DNA of 64,000 bases from Paenibacillus sp. 1781tsa1 (GTDB lineage: Bacteria > Bacillota > Bacilli > Paenibacillales > Paenibacillaceae): positions 4,340,001 to 4,404,000 of the forward strand of contig NZ_JAMYWY010000001.1 in NCBI RefSeq assembly GCF_024159265.1. The letters are read 5' to 3'. Made by a program: the position numbers and the translations under genes. Within the stretch, counting starts at the first letter, position 1. Every line of letters starts with the position of its first letter. The notes beneath the pieces are model-generated. The model was not told the DNA's origin, did not search any database, and saw only the letters and a program-made list of their open reading frames with translations. Of this stretch, positions 42,984 to 52,268 are shown piece after piece.

Positions 42984-43790
42984 TCACATCAACCATGTTT
43001 TCTTCGGTTCAATGGCTTCCGTTCTCCAGCGGTCTACCTCTTCGTGTATGCGCGCTTTATCACGCGTCGTAAATTCTTCTGACTCCACCACTTCCGCTTG
43101 CGGCATGCTATCACGTATCAAGTGAATGTAGTCCATGGAACGAATCAGAGACTGGCGTCCAGGGATGTACCTAATTTTGCGTCCTTCCAACAAGCAGTAT
43201 ATCTCAATCATCCCCGGTAATTTTCCGAAGGCTTCCCAGCAGAATGCACTGGCCATATGCTGAAACGCCTCAACTACGTTCGGATCATGGACAACCATAT
43301 ATTTCTGAATAAGTAGCGAATCCCAGCCTTCTGGTTGCCAGACGGCCTGAAATATCATCGACAAATGCATGGATAATGAAGGTAACTCCGTTCTCCACTG
43401 TTCAAAAAGAATGGCTGGATGCTTCAGATCATCGTTCATTGCAATGGCGAGTGACAATTCATCCGTGATCTTGCTCTTCACATCCCAGTAATGGAGAACA
43501 GATTCGAAACCATCCGCCTTTCTGGGCCACCATTTTTCAAGTAAATACTGTACGGGTACCTCTTTGCGAACATCGGGGTCGAGACTGTAAAAGGCATTGA
43601 CCGCATGGCTCACCGCATATTGTACACGGTGCCTCCATTGCAGTGGAGGACGCTGCTCAGACACTGGTTCAGGGCGGATGAATCGGTGTGGGCTGCGCAG
43701 CATTTCTTCCAATCTGTAATCTTCAAGCAGACGTCCAGGAAGGTCATTCCTTCCGACTGGCATCGCTGCCTGAACATTATGTCTTAACAT
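42984..43790 (-). CDS. Unrecognised protein in the Fur-controlled flavodoxin operon
   Basis: 268 residues. Starts five bases after the flavodoxin stop, so clearly co-transcribed. DYRLEEMLRSPHRFI at the N-terminus, WRHRVQYAVSHAVNAFYSL and LLIQKYMVVHDPNVVEAFQHMASAFCWEAFGKLPGMIEIYCLLEGRK (shown in pieces) remind me of PD-(D/E)XK/Cas4-like nucleases, but I cannot place a complete catalytic Asp/Glu-x-Lys set, so the resemblance is weak. No signal or membrane segment. Function unknown; the iron-starvation setting is the main clue. Confidence 0.55.
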   Translation of the reverse strand: MLRHNVQAAMPVGRNDLPGRLLEDYRLEEMLRSPHRFIRPEPVSEQRPPLQWRHRVQYAVSHAVNAFYSLDPDVRKEVPVQYLLEKWWPRKADGFESVLHYWDVKSKITDELSLAIAMNDDLKHPAILFEQWRTELPSLSMHLSMIFQAVWQPEGWDSLLIQKYMVVHDPNVVEAFQHMASAFCWEAFGKLPGMIEIYCLLEGRKIRYIPGRQSLIRSMDYIHLIRDSMPQAEVVESEEFTTRDKARIHEEVDRWRTEAIEPKKTWLM

Positions 43791-43795
43791 GATCT

Positions 43796-44248
43796 TTAGG
43801 ATACCTGTAATCCGGCAGCAGCGAAGCGTTTGCCAAAGTCACGGCATGTTTCTTTCTCCTGCTCAAGCGGACTATATTCAATTTTCAACATCTCTGGAGA
43901 TACCTCCGCCCCACGTTCTTGCAGCTTGGCAGCCGCGAGATCAACTGCACCACAGAACTGCTCATACGAGGTGTCACCACTACCAAACACCGCGGCTCTC
44001 TTACCACTCAGGTCAAGCTCATCCAGCTCCTCATAGAAATCAAGGAATTCATCTGGCAACTCCCCGTCTCCCCAGGTGTACACACCGATCATGAATCCGT
44101 CATAGTCCAATACATCAGATGCATTACAATCCGTAACGGATTTTAGGTCTGCCTCGTGGCCTCCCTGTGTAATTCCTTCCACAATCAGTTCTGCAATTTC
44201 TTCTGTATTTCCCGTCATGCTCGCATAAGCCACTAACAATTTAGCCAT
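43796..44248 (-). CDS. Flavodoxin
   Basis: 150 residues. FMN phosphate loop is AYASMTGNTEEIAE; the 50s/90s loops are in VYTWGDGELPDEF and VFGSGDTSYEQFCG. Short-chain flavodoxins replace ferredoxin when iron is scarce, consistent with the perfect Fur box about 80 bases upstream. First gene of the operon with the 268-residue protein and the nitroreductase. Confidence 0.95.
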   Translation of the reverse strand: MAKLLVAYASMTGNTEEIAELIVEGITQGGHEADLKSVTDCNASDVLDYDGFMIGVYTWGDGELPDEFLDFYEELDELDLSGKRAAVFGSGDTSYEQFCGAVDLAAAKLQERGAEVSPEMLKIEYSPLEQEKETCRDFGKRFAAAGLQVS

Positions 44249-44330
44249 CTATGTTTCCCTCACTTTAGTTGGATCATGTAATATTCTCTCTATGAAGAAA
44301 GAATGAATTTTGGATTAACAAAATCATATG

Positions 44331-44350
44331 TGATAATGATTATCATTGTC
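44331..44350. promoter_or_regulatory. Fur box of the flavodoxin operon
   Basis: TGATAATGATTATCA (44331-44345), perfect 7-1-7, continuing into TTGTC so a second overlapping Fur dimer site is possible. Confidence 0.85.
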
Positions 44351-44543
44351 AAATTAAATTTTTGGTTATCTTTGTTTTTCAGTATATGGCACACATTGAA
44401 TTTCAACACAGCTAAACATCCTTCACCCTTTTATGATCAGATATAATAACTTCCTCCAATGATCCCGCCCCCCAACTGGCGTACAAGCCCTTTTTTGTTG
44501 TACAATAGTATCCAAATGACTTTTGAAGGATGGATAAATCATT

Positions 44544-45407
44544 ATGTACGTAGCTAAGAATTGGAAGGACTATGAAGTAATCGATACAGGAGGCGGCGAG
44601 AAACTGGAGCGTTGGGGAGATGTGATTTTACGCAGACCCGATCCACAGATTATCTGGCCCCTTGAGCAAGAAACCAATGAATGGCGTCAGGTGCATGGTC
44701 ACTATCATCGCAGTTCTTCCGGTGGCGGTAACTGGGATATGAAAAAGCCCATTCCCGAGCGCTGGACGATCGGATACGAAAACCTGAAATTCCACATTAA
44801 ACCTACCAGCTTCAAGCACACTGGTCTGTTCCCTGAACAAGCCGCCAACTGGAGCTGGATGATGGATAAAATCTCCAATGCAGGACGCCCGATTTCTGTC
44901 TTGAACCTGTTTGCCTATACGGGCGGAGCAACAGTAGCCGCAGCTTACGCAGGCGCTTCTGTCGTGCATGTGGATGCAGCTAAAGGCATGGTTCAATGGG
45001 CCAAGGAAAATGTTCAATTATCCGGACTGGCTGATCGCCCTGTTCGTTTTATTACAGATGATGTATTCAAATTCGTACAACGGGAGCAACGGCGTGGAAA
45101 TCGTTATGACGCCATTATCATGGACCCTCCTTCTTATGGCCGCGGTCCGAATGGCGAGACATGGAAACTGGAAGAAAACCTTTATCCATTCTTGAAGTCA
45201 TGTATGACGATCTTGTCGGATAATCCATTATTCATGCTGGTTAACTCCTACACCACGGGTATCTCCTCCACAGTTCTGCGCAACATGTTGACCATGACGA
45301 TGTCTGCTCAGTACGGTGGTGACATTACCGCAGGTGAAATCGGTCTGCCGATCACACGCAGTGGTCTGGATCTGCCTTGTGGTATTTTGGGCCGTTGGGA
45401 GTCCTAA
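44544..45407 (+). CDS. Class I SAM-dependent methyltransferase, RlmI/RlmK-like
   Basis: 287 residues. SAM motif I is LNLFAYTGGATVAAA, motif II has VVHVDAAKGMVQWA, and the catalytic motif IV is MDPPSYGRGP, as in the rRNA (cytosine-C5) methyltransferase group with PPSY. Adjacent to a pseudouridine synthase gene (3-base gap), which supports an RNA target. Lacks the N-terminal PUA domain of RlmI. Confidence 0.82.
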   Translation: MYVAKNWKDYEVIDTGGGEKLERWGDVILRRPDPQIIWPLEQETNEWRQVHGHYHRSSSGGGNWDMKKPIPERWTIGYENLKFHIKPTSFKHTGLFPEQAANWSWMMDKISNAGRPISVLNLFAYTGGATVAAAYAGASVVHVDAAKGMVQWAKENVQLSGLADRPVRFITDDVFKFVQREQRRGNRYDAIIMDPPSYGRGPNGETWKLEENLYPFLKSCMTILSDNPLFMLVNSYTTGISSTVLRNMLTMTMSAQYGGDITAGEIGLPITRSGLDLPCGILGRWES

Positions 45408-45409
45408 TC

Positions 45410-46141
45410 ATGTCAGAACATCGGCATGATCACGATGCAATTCCGATTCTGTTCGAAGACAACCATCTGTTAGGTATTACGAAGCCGGTCAATGTACCTA
45501 CCCAGGAAGATGCATCAGGTGATCCGGATTTGCTCACATTGCTGAAGCAAGATCTGAAAGAACGATATAATAAACCTGGCAATGTCTATCTCGGGTTAGT
45601 ACACCGACTTGATCGTCCCGTTGGAGGGGCAATGATCTTTGCCAAGACATCCAAAGCAGCTTCGAGATTGTCCGAGACAGTGCGGGGACGTCATTTCCGT
45701 AAAATATATGCGGCTGTTGTACATGGCAAGTTGCCTGCACAGCAGGGAACGTTAAAACACACGCTTCTGAAAGATGCACGCACAAATACCGTTACCGTTG
45801 TACCTAAGGGTACGGCTGGCGGTAAGGATGCCGTTCTGGATTACCGTGTTATAGGGGAGACAGACCGTTACAGCCTCGTCCATATTGAACTGCACACCGG
45901 CAGATCTCATCAGATTCGAGTGCAGATGAAAGAAGTCGGCTGCCCTCTGTACGGGGATCAGAAGTACGGTGCAAGTGTGAATAAACCCGGGCAACAAATT
46001 GCTCTATGGTCTGTGATTGCAGCCTTTCCTCATCCAGTTACCAAAGAAGAAGTTATTCTACAATCTTTGCCTGCAAGAGAGTTTCCCTGGGCAGAATGGC
46101 CTGCTGCGGTGTACCAAAAAGCTTTTGAACAACCTATATAA
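45410..46141 (+). CDS. RluA-family pseudouridine synthase
   Basis: 243 residues from the ATG at 45410 (GGGAG eight bases upstream), three bases after the methyltransferase stop. Catalytic Asp in GLVHRLDRPVGG; also GRSHQIRVQMKEVGCPLYGD. The usual N-terminal S4 domain is missing, so this is the short form. It modifies an rRNA or tRNA uridine. The last codons (FEQPI) and stop lie in DNA that matches one end of repeat family B, so its 3' end may derive from the repeat. Confidence 0.87.
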   Translation: MSEHRHDHDAIPILFEDNHLLGITKPVNVPTQEDASGDPDLLTLLKQDLKERYNKPGNVYLGLVHRLDRPVGGAMIFAKTSKAASRLSETVRGRHFRKIYAAVVHGKLPAQQGTLKHTLLKDARTNTVTVVPKGTAGGKDAVLDYRVIGETDRYSLVHIELHTGRSHQIRVQMKEVGCPLYGDQKYGASVNKPGQQIALWSVIAAFPHPVTKEEVILQSLPAREFPWAEWPAAVYQKAFEQPI

Positions 46142-46325
46142 ATACGTGTTCAAAAAGACTGGTTTTCAGTACCGAGAAGATGGGATGAAGCTAGAAATGG
46201 AGTAGCGGAGCGTAGGAAAGCTACGTGAGCAACGGACATTTCGGCTGAATGCCATATTCGATGCTGATGATGCCGATAGGCATCCTTTGTAATCAAAAGC
46301 GGTGTTTTTGAACAACCTCTATAAG
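46135..46325. repeat. Repeat family B, full copy
   Basis: About 190 bases between matching ends: left TATATAAATACGTGTTCAAAAAG, right (reverse complement) TTATAGAGGTTGTTCAAAAAC. Inside: AGCGGAGCGTAGGAAAGCTACG and a GATGCC/GGCATC stem. The right end recurs at 32155-32218. The 5' flank (TTTTGAACAACCTATATAA, inside the RluA-type gene's last codons) also looks like the right end, as if two ends abut. Confidence 0.6.
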
Positions 46326-46357
46326 TGCACAGGATCAGGTTAGATCTGTCCATACAA

Positions 46358-46396
46358 CGTGTCGTTCAGATTCTGTATCTGAACGACACGTTTTTT
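46358..46396 (+). terminator. Terminator of the methyltransferase/pseudouridine synthase operon
   Basis: Perfect 14-base stem CGTGTCGTTCAGAT/ATCTGAACGACACG followed by six T. It lies beyond repeat B, which suggests the repeat was inserted between the gene and its terminator. Confidence 0.9.
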
Positions 46397-46441
46397 AATA
46401 TTTCCAGCTATATGCCTAAGATACAGAGAGGAGACATTTTG

Positions 46442-46786
46442 ATGACCCCATTTACCAAACAAGTCATTGCAATCATCGCAGCAATTCCCGAAGGTAAAGT
46501 GATGACTTACGGTCAGATTGCAGCCCATGCCGGTAGTCCAAGAGCCGCGAGACAAGTCGTACGAATCCTGCACTCTATGAGCCGCAAGGAACGTCTGCCT
46601 TGGCACCGCGTCGTCAATGCAAAAGGCGAAATCTCCATCCCGGATGAACACTCGCGTATGATGCAGGAAACAGAACTGATTAGCGAAGGTGTGGAGTTTC
46701 AGCTGAACGGAACCATTAATCTCAAACGGTTCGGACATGAGCCCGATCCTGTATTTCTTATCGATCCAACGATCCAGCCCGAATAA
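46442..46786 (+). CDS. Alkyltransferase-like (ATL) protein
   Basis: 114 residues from the ATG at 46442 (GAGAGGAG upstream). MGMT-type DNA-binding fold: EGKVMTYGQIAAHAGSPRAARQV with the Arg finger. The active-site Pro-Cys-His-Arg is Pro-Trp-His-Arg (LPWHRVVNAKGEIS), so it cannot take alkyl groups; such ATL proteins bind O6-alkylguanine and hand it to nucleotide excision repair. Length matches Atl1-like proteins. Confidence 0.9.
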   Translation: MTPFTKQVIAIIAAIPEGKVMTYGQIAAHAGSPRAARQVVRILHSMSRKERLPWHRVVNAKGEISIPDEHSRMMQETELISEGVEFQLNGTINLKRFGHEPDPVFLIDPTIQPE

Positions 46787-46812
46787 GATTACTCTCCCCA
46801 TATTTCACACAC

Positions 46813-46874
46813 CAAAAAAGAGAACTCAGGCAGTTAGGGGGTACCCCTCTTCAACTGCTAGAGATCTCTTTTTT
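46813..46874. terminator. Bidirectional terminator
   Basis: AAAAAAGAGA/TCTCTTTTTT outer stem with inner CAGTT/AACTG and GGGGTACCCC hairpin. Terminates both the ATL gene and the convergent MFS gene. Confidence 0.8.
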
Positions 46875-46893
46875 GATTTTTATCTGATATTCG

Positions 46894-48405
46894 TTATGCT
46901 GTAGCCGTCGCTTTTTCCTGTTCTACCGTAACAGGTTCAACAGCTGGTTTTGTTTTACGAATAAAGAACGCCATAATTAAAGCAACCACGGTCATTCCGG
47001 TAGCCACGATGAATGCATAGTTAACACCGTAAATCGTTGCATCGGCGGTAGCAGCTAACATCGCTGTCTTATTATTAGGGTCTACTTGGCCAGCAGCCAC
47101 TGCATCCGCCAGATGTGTTTTGAGCTTGCTGCTCATGATGGTAACGAGAATGGCTGTACCGATTGCACCGGCAACAGTACGCAATGTGTTGGACATCGCT
47201 GTACCATGTGCATTCAGACGTTGAGGCAGTTGATTCAGACCTGCTGTCTGGATCGGCATCATCAGCATCGACATACCGAACATACGAGCCGTATAGATAA
47301 ACATCATGTAGCCGTAAGTAGTATCGATGGCCAGACGACTCAGTCCAAATGTTGTAATCGCCGTAATGGCAAGACCTGCAACCGAAAGCCAGCGAGCGCC
47401 TACCTTATCAAATATGCGACCCGTGATCGGAGACATGATCCCCATCAATATCGCACCAGGCATCATCAGAAGTCCTGATTCAATCGGTGAGAAACCACGA
47501 ATGTTTTGCAGGAAAATAGGAAGCAGGATCATACCTGCAAACATCGCCATCGTCACAAGCATATTGATAATTGTCGTTAATGAATACATATTGTACTTGA
47601 AAATACGGAATTCAAGGAGCGGATGATCTGTTGTCAGTTGACGAATAACGAACAGAATCAGGGATATCGCACCTACGACGAGGCATCCAATGACAATTGC
47701 ACTGCCCCATCCATCGGTACCCGCATCACTAAATCCGTAAAGCAAACTACCAAAACCAAGTGTAGATAAAATAACACCTGGATAATCCAGTTTAGGTCTG
47801 GACTGACGTGTTACGTTTTTGACAAAAGCAATACCAATTGCCGTTGCAATAATAGAGAATGGCAAGATGATGTAGAACAATAATCTCCAGGAATAGTGCT
47901 CAACTACATAACCTGAAAGTGTAGGCCCAATCGCAGGAGCCAGAATCATCGCAATCCCCATGGTTCCCATGGCCTGGCCGCGTTTCTCAATCGGGAAGAT
48001 GGTCAGGAATACAACGGTCATCAGAGGCATCAGGATACCTGCACCCGCAGCCTGAATGACACGACCTACCATTAGAATGGTGAAGGTTGGACTAAGACCA
48101 CAGACTAACGTCCCTATGGTAAAGAGAGTCATGGCTGTAATGAAAATTTGACGAGTTGAAAATTTCGCAATCAGATACGCCGTAACTGGAATCAGTACAC
48201 CGTTGACGAGCATGTAACCCGTGGTTAACCATTGGGCTTTGTTTGCATTGATCGCGAGGTCTTCCATGATTTTAGGAAGAGCTACGTTCATCAGGGTTTG
48301 GTTCAAAAATGCCACGAAGGCACCAATTAACAATGCCGCTACAATCGGGCCTTTCTTGATGTTGTCCATCGCGGAGGATGGAGCTGCAGCAGTAGTCGTG
48401 CTCAT
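46894..48405 (-). CDS. DHA2-family (EmrB/QacA) MFS drug exporter
   Basis: 503 residues, about 14 membrane helices. Motif A is around LIAKFSTRQIF and motif C is in APAIGPTLSGYVVEHYSWR, both typical of drug:H+ antiporters of the EmrB/QacA group. Its start overlaps the MarR stop (ATGA), so the pump is co-transcribed with and probably repressed by the MarR protein. Confidence 0.9.
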   Translation of the reverse strand: MSTTTAAAPSSAMDNIKKGPIVAALLIGAFVAFLNQTLMNVALPKIMEDLAINANKAQWLTTGYMLVNGVLIPVTAYLIAKFSTRQIFITAMTLFTIGTLVCGLSPTFTILMVGRVIQAAGAGILMPLMTVVFLTIFPIEKRGQAMGTMGIAMILAPAIGPTLSGYVVEHYSWRLLFYIILPFSIIATAIGIAFVKNVTRQSRPKLDYPGVILSTLGFGSLLYGFSDAGTDGWGSAIVIGCLVVGAISLILFVIRQLTTDHPLLEFRIFKYNMYSLTTIINMLVTMAMFAGMILLPIFLQNIRGFSPIESGLLMMPGAILMGIMSPITGRIFDKVGARWLSVAGLAITAITTFGLSRLAIDTTYGYMMFIYTARMFGMSMLMMPIQTAGLNQLPQRLNAHGTAMSNTLRTVAGAIGTAILVTIMSSKLKTHLADAVAAGQVDPNNKTAMLAATADATIYGVNYAFIVATGMTVVALIMAFFIRKTKPAVEPVTVEQEKATATA

Positions 48406-48848
48406 ATGTTGTTCATCTCTCTTCCTTGTAACTTTTCAATCATTTGACTATGAATTCTAAGTAGGTGCTCAAGATCTTCCTTCGATATATCCAGAATGGG
48501 CGACACTCTTTCCATCCACAAATGGTGCGTTTCCCGTTGGACCTTTTCCCCTTTATCCGTAATCTGAAGCTTAACGGATCGGCGGTCAGCATCTGAACGT
48601 GTCCGAACGATATACTCGCCCTTTACGAGCCGCTCCACAACAGCACTCATGGAACTGCTGCCCATATGGCATAGCTCAGCCACTTCGTTGATGCCGATGG
48701 AAGGACGCTCCCTCAGGATGGATAACACCATAAACTGAATCGAAGTCAACTCGATCTCCTTGTTTTCATTCCAGAATGCTCGAAAGAGCATTTGATTCAC
48801 TTGGCGGAACGAATTGATAATATAGAATACTTCATACGTATCAGTCAT
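48402..48848 (-). CDS. MarR-family repressor of the MFS operon
   Basis: 148 residues. Winged helix: IGINEVAELCHMGSSSMSAVVERLV and wing RTRSDADRRSVKLQITDKG (DRR is the MarR hallmark). Precedes and overlaps the MFS gene. A perfect palindrome lies 28-48 bases upstream of its start codon, so autorepression with release by a toxic ligand is likely. Confidence 0.9.
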   Translation of the reverse strand: MTDTYEVFYIINSFRQVNQMLFRAFWNENKEIELTSIQFMVLSILRERPSIGINEVAELCHMGSSSMSAVVERLVKGEYIVRTRSDADRRSVKLQITDKGEKVQRETHHLWMERVSPILDISKEDLEHLLRIHSQMIEKLQGREMNNI

Positions 48849-48876
48849 TGATTCACCCTTTTACTTATGGAATATA

Positions 48877-48896
48877 ATATTTCGTACACGAAATAT
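48877..48896. promoter_or_regulatory. MarR operator
   Basis: ATATTTCGT-AC-ACGAAATAT, nine-base perfect arms and a two-base centre, directly upstream of the marR gene. Size and symmetry fit MarR dimers. Confidence 0.7.
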
Positions 48897-49054
48897 CAGG
48901 GGAACAATTATTTATTATAACAAAAATATTTACATAGTCAACTCTTTACATATGAAATCACGAAAATAATATTGAGACATACTAAACTGTATTATTTCCT
49001 TGCCTTTCATCAACTAACCTGGACACAATGTGTATCATATGTAATTTGTAAATA

Positions 49055-49105
49055 AAATAACCATAGGGCCCCTGCATGAAACGAGCAGGTACTCCTATGG
49101 TTATT
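49055..49105 (-). terminator. Terminator of the second marR-type gene
   Basis: Outer stem AATAACCATAGG/CCTATGGTTATT plus inner CCTGC/GCAGG hairpin. 20 bases past the stop codon. Confidence 0.8.
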
Positions 49106-49124
49106 CAGAAGAATCAGCATTGTA

Positions 49125-49565
49125 TTATACCGAAGTAGATAATGCAGGCTCTTTGGTTTTGGGTGTTGTCATTTTGCCTAACAGATATACCAGCAATTGT
49201 TGATTGTGCATCGATATGTTACTGAGAACAGAGTTCATGAATTCATTGCGGATGGTAATCCCCCGCTCTGTTTCCATTCTTCCTTTATCGGAAAGAGAAA
49301 CCCAGACAATGCGTCGATCCTGATTATCCCGATTCCTGCGAATCAGATCATTCTTTTCCATCCGATCGAGCAGCATGGTTACGGCAGCTGGCGTAGTCGC
49401 CAGATAAGGAATCAGATCCGAAGGTTTCATCTTCTGATGATCCTCAAGCACCTCCAGAACAGCTAACTGAGCCTCCGTCAATGAGGGTGCCAGCTCTTGA
49501 TCCATATGCAGTTTATAATCTTTGGTTAGTCTGGACCAGCACTTGGCAAAATCGGAATTATACAT
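49125..49565 (-). CDS. MarR-family regulator
   Basis: 146 residues from the ATG at 49565, which has AGAGAGGAG nine bases upstream. Winged helix: LTEAQLAVLEVLEDHQ, then MKPSDLIPYLATTPAAVTMLLDRM; wing RNRDNQDRRIVWVSLSDKG. Not linked in operon to any target; regulated genes unknown. About 40 percent different from the neighbouring MarR by eye. Confidence 0.88.
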   Translation of the reverse strand: MYNSDFAKCWSRLTKDYKLHMDQELAPSLTEAQLAVLEVLEDHQKMKPSDLIPYLATTPAAVTMLLDRMEKNDLIRRNRDNQDRRIVWVSLSDKGRMETERGITIRNEFMNSVLSNISMHNQQLLVYLLGKMTTPKTKEPALSTSV

Positions 49566-49732
49566 CTTGCATCGCTCCTCTCTGCAACCGGTTATCACTT
49601 CACCTGCTTAAGTTTTCGCCCTCCAAAGCCGCATTCCTGCTGCCTTTTTTCATTTTCCTAGCGATCGACCGTAATCGACGAAGGTTGTTAAACTTCGCAT
49701 GGATGTGCTCTTCTAATCCGCCTTCGAACAAC

Positions 49733-49781
49733 AAAAAAAGACTCTTCGCATGACAGGATTAGCTGCGCTGCGAAAAGTCTT
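49733..49781 (-). terminator. Terminator of the topoisomerase IV operon
   Basis: AAGACT-C-TTCGC/GCGAA-A-AGTCTT stem with inner GCGCAGC hairpin, 13 bases past the parC stop. A run of seven A precedes it on the plus strand, so seven T follow on the minus strand. Confidence 0.8.
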
Positions 49782-49793
49782 ATTTGCTTGTTT

Positions 49794-52256
49794 TTATGAA
49801 GTTGATGCTGGTTGATTCTCATTGAAGTCCCTCAGAAGTTCAACGATCTCGTCCTGTTTGTCCACAGGAACGAGCAGTTTGCCAATATGTTTGCGTTCAG
49901 TGATCGGAACACCTTCCGAAGAGATCGGATGCACGTGGCCTTCCTTGGTCATGACAGTGATGTTACGTTGCTCTTTGCAATAAAAAGCGCCAACAATACG
50001 ACTGCCATTCGGTTTCACACGTTTGCCTTCCTTGAACTCGAATGTGGCAAGCCCCTTGCCTCCACGGCTCTGCACAGCATAATCTAAGAGTAATGAACGT
50101 TTACCATATCCCAAATCGGACAACACGGCAACTTCACCTTCATCTCCTGCAACCCATAGGGCGGATACAACTTCATCTGTATCTCTCAATTGAATACCAC
50201 GAACACCACCAGATACACGTCCCATTGGATTGACCTCATCCTCACGGAAACGAATCGCCATGGCTTCTTTTGTAATCAACATTATATCTTGGTCACCCGT
50301 ACTCAGATGTACAGATAACACTTCATCGTCCTTGCCCACCTTACAAGCTGCAACTGCTCCGGAACGTTTGGTAACGTAATCCTTCAGTTCCGTTCGTTTC
50401 ACCTGTCCTCTTCGTGTGACGAAGACCAGACTGTGATTCGGCTCCTCAAAGGATTTCACAGCAAGCACACTTGCAATACGGTCGTCTTTCGCAAGGGGAA
50501 TGACATTCACAATGGCTGTACCAGGGTCTTTCCACTTGAACTCAGGTACCTGATGAACTGGTAACAGGAAATACTGACCTTTCCTCGTAAAGACAAGCAG
50601 ATTCTCAAGCGTATTTACTTCCAGAACCTGAGCGATATAATCGCCATCTTTTACACCACTTCCGCTCCGTTCACCACCAGAACGTGTAAAGGACTGCATG
50701 CCTGTACGTTTCACGTATCCTTCTTTGGATAACGTAACAAATACATCTTCCGCATTCACAAGTACCTCGAGATTAACCTTGAGTTCTTCCACTTCACCCT
50801 GGATCGCAGAACGACGGTCTATGCCGTATTTCTCACGAATCTCCATCAATTCCTTGCGGATGACTCCGATGAGCTTGCGGTCACTATCCAGAATGGATCG
50901 TAATTGCGCAATCTTTTTCATCAGTTCACCGAGTTCCTTCTCCAGAGAATTAATCTCCAGATTCGTCAGACGGTACAATTGCAAAGTAAGGATGGAATCC
51001 GCTTGACGTTCCGTGAATCCAAACATCCACATCAAGTTATTTTGAGCATCCTGCCGATTCTTTGACGCTTTGATCGCTGCAATGACCTCGTCAAGGATGT
51101 TAAGAGCTTTAACCAAGCCTTCCAGCACATGTGCACGGTCTTCCGCTTTCTCCAGCTCAAACCGGGTACGGAATGTAACAACTTCACGCTGATGGGCAAT
51201 GTAAGCCTCCAGAATTGATTTCAATCCCATTTGCTGTGGTGCTTTATTCACAATCGCAACCATATTGAAGTTGTATGTGACCTGAAGGTCGGTTTTCTTC
51301 AGCAAATAAGCCAAAATACCTTGTGCGTCAGCTTCTTTTTTCAGCTCAACCACGATCCGTAACCCTTCACGTCCGCTCTCATCACGCACTTCGGCAATAC
51401 CTTCTACCTTTTTCTCAAGTCTAATGTTCTCCATCGCTGTAACCAGACGCGACTTCACGACTTGATAAGGAATTTCGGTAATGACGATCTGCTGTTTGCC
51501 ACCGCGCATATTTTCAATCTCGGTTTTGGACCGGATATAGATCCGTCCTTTACCTGTGCGATAAGCATCCAGAATGCCGTCACCGCCCATAATCAATCCG
51601 CCGGTTGGAAAGTCAGGGCCCTTCATGAACATCATGATCTCGTCCAGCTCAATTGACGGCTTCTCCATCACAGCGATGGAAGCATCAATGACCTCACGCA
51701 AATTGTGTGGAGGAATCTCCGTTGCAAACCCTGAAGAGATACCGCTGACACCATTAACCAGCAAGTTGGGATAACGGGATGGCAATACAACCGGTTCTTT
51801 GGCCGTATTATCAAAATTATCCTTAAACAGAACCGTCCGTTTCTCGATATCGCGAAGCATCTCCATCGCGATCGGCGACAAACGGGCCTCCGTATACCGC
51901 ATCGCCGCTGCCGGGTCATCATCCTGTGATCCCCAGTTACCATGACCGTCCACGAGCATATGGCCCATTTTCCATGGCTGAGCCATCCGCACCATGCCCT
52001 CATAGATGGAGGAGTCACCATGTGGATGATAATTACCCATTACGTCCCCAACGGTTTTGGCAGACTTGCGGTAAGTCTTGTCAGGCGTATTACCTGAATC
52101 GTACATGGCGTACAGAATACGCCGTTGTACTGGCTTCAATCCATCCCGGACGTCCGGAATGGCTCGATCTTGAATAATATATTTGGAGTAGCGACCGAAA
52201 CGGTCCCCTACGACCTCTTCGAGAAAGGCCGGCATAAATTGTTCTGATGGACTCAT
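49794..52256 (-). CDS. parC: DNA topoisomerase IV subunit A
   Basis: 820 residues from the ATG at 52256 (AAGG eight bases upstream; a GTG at 52265 adds three). Catalytic Tyr in [12 protein letters not shown] at about residue 121. The quinolone-resistance-determining region is [14 protein letters not shown], with Ser and Glu at the positions of S. aureus GrlA Ser80/Glu84, so the drug-sensitive form is present. C-terminal beta-pinwheel repeats (e.g. [32 protein letters not shown]) bind DNA. It decatenates daughter chromosomes with ParE. Confidence 0.97.
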   Translation of the reverse strand: MSPSEQFMPAFLEEVVGDRFGRYSKYIIQDRAIPDVRDGLKPVQRRILYAMYDSGNTPDKTYRKSAKTVGDVMGNYHPHGDSSIYEGMVRMAQPWKMGHMLVDGHGNWGSQDDDPAAAMRYTEARLSPIAMEMLRDIEKRTVLFKDNFDNTAKEPVVLPSRYPNLLVNGVSGISSGFATEIPPHNLREVIDASIAVMEKPSIELDEIMMFMKGPDFPTGGLIMGGDGILDAYRTGKGRIYIRSKTEIENMRGGKQQIVITEIPYQVVKSRLVTAMENIRLEKKVEGIAEVRDESGREGLRIVVELKKEADAQGILAYLLKKTDLQVTYNFNMVAIVNKAPQQMGLKSILEAYIAHQREVVTFRTRFELEKAEDRAHVLEGLVKALNILDEVIAAIKASKNRQDAQNNLMWMFGFTERQADSILTLQLYRLTNLEINSLEKELGELMKKIAQLRSILDSDRKLIGVIRKELMEIREKYGIDRRSAIQGEVEELKVNLEVLVNAEDVFVTLSKEGYVKRTGMQSFTRSGGERSGSGVKDGDYIAQVLEVNTLENLLVFTRKGQYFLLPVHQVPEFKWKDPGTAIVNVIPLAKDDRIASVLAVKSFEEPNHSLVFVTRRGQVKRTELKDYVTKRSGAVAACKVGKDDEVLSVHLSTGDQDIMLITKEAMAIRFREDEVNPMGRVSGGVRGIQLRDTDEVVSALWVAGDEGEVAVLSDLGYGKRSLLLDYAVQSRGGKGLATFEFKEGKRVKPNGSRIVGAFYCKEQRNITVMTKEGHVHPISSEGVPITERKHIGKLLVPVDKQDEIVELLRDFNENQPASTS

Positions 52257-52268
52257 TCCAAGCACCTT

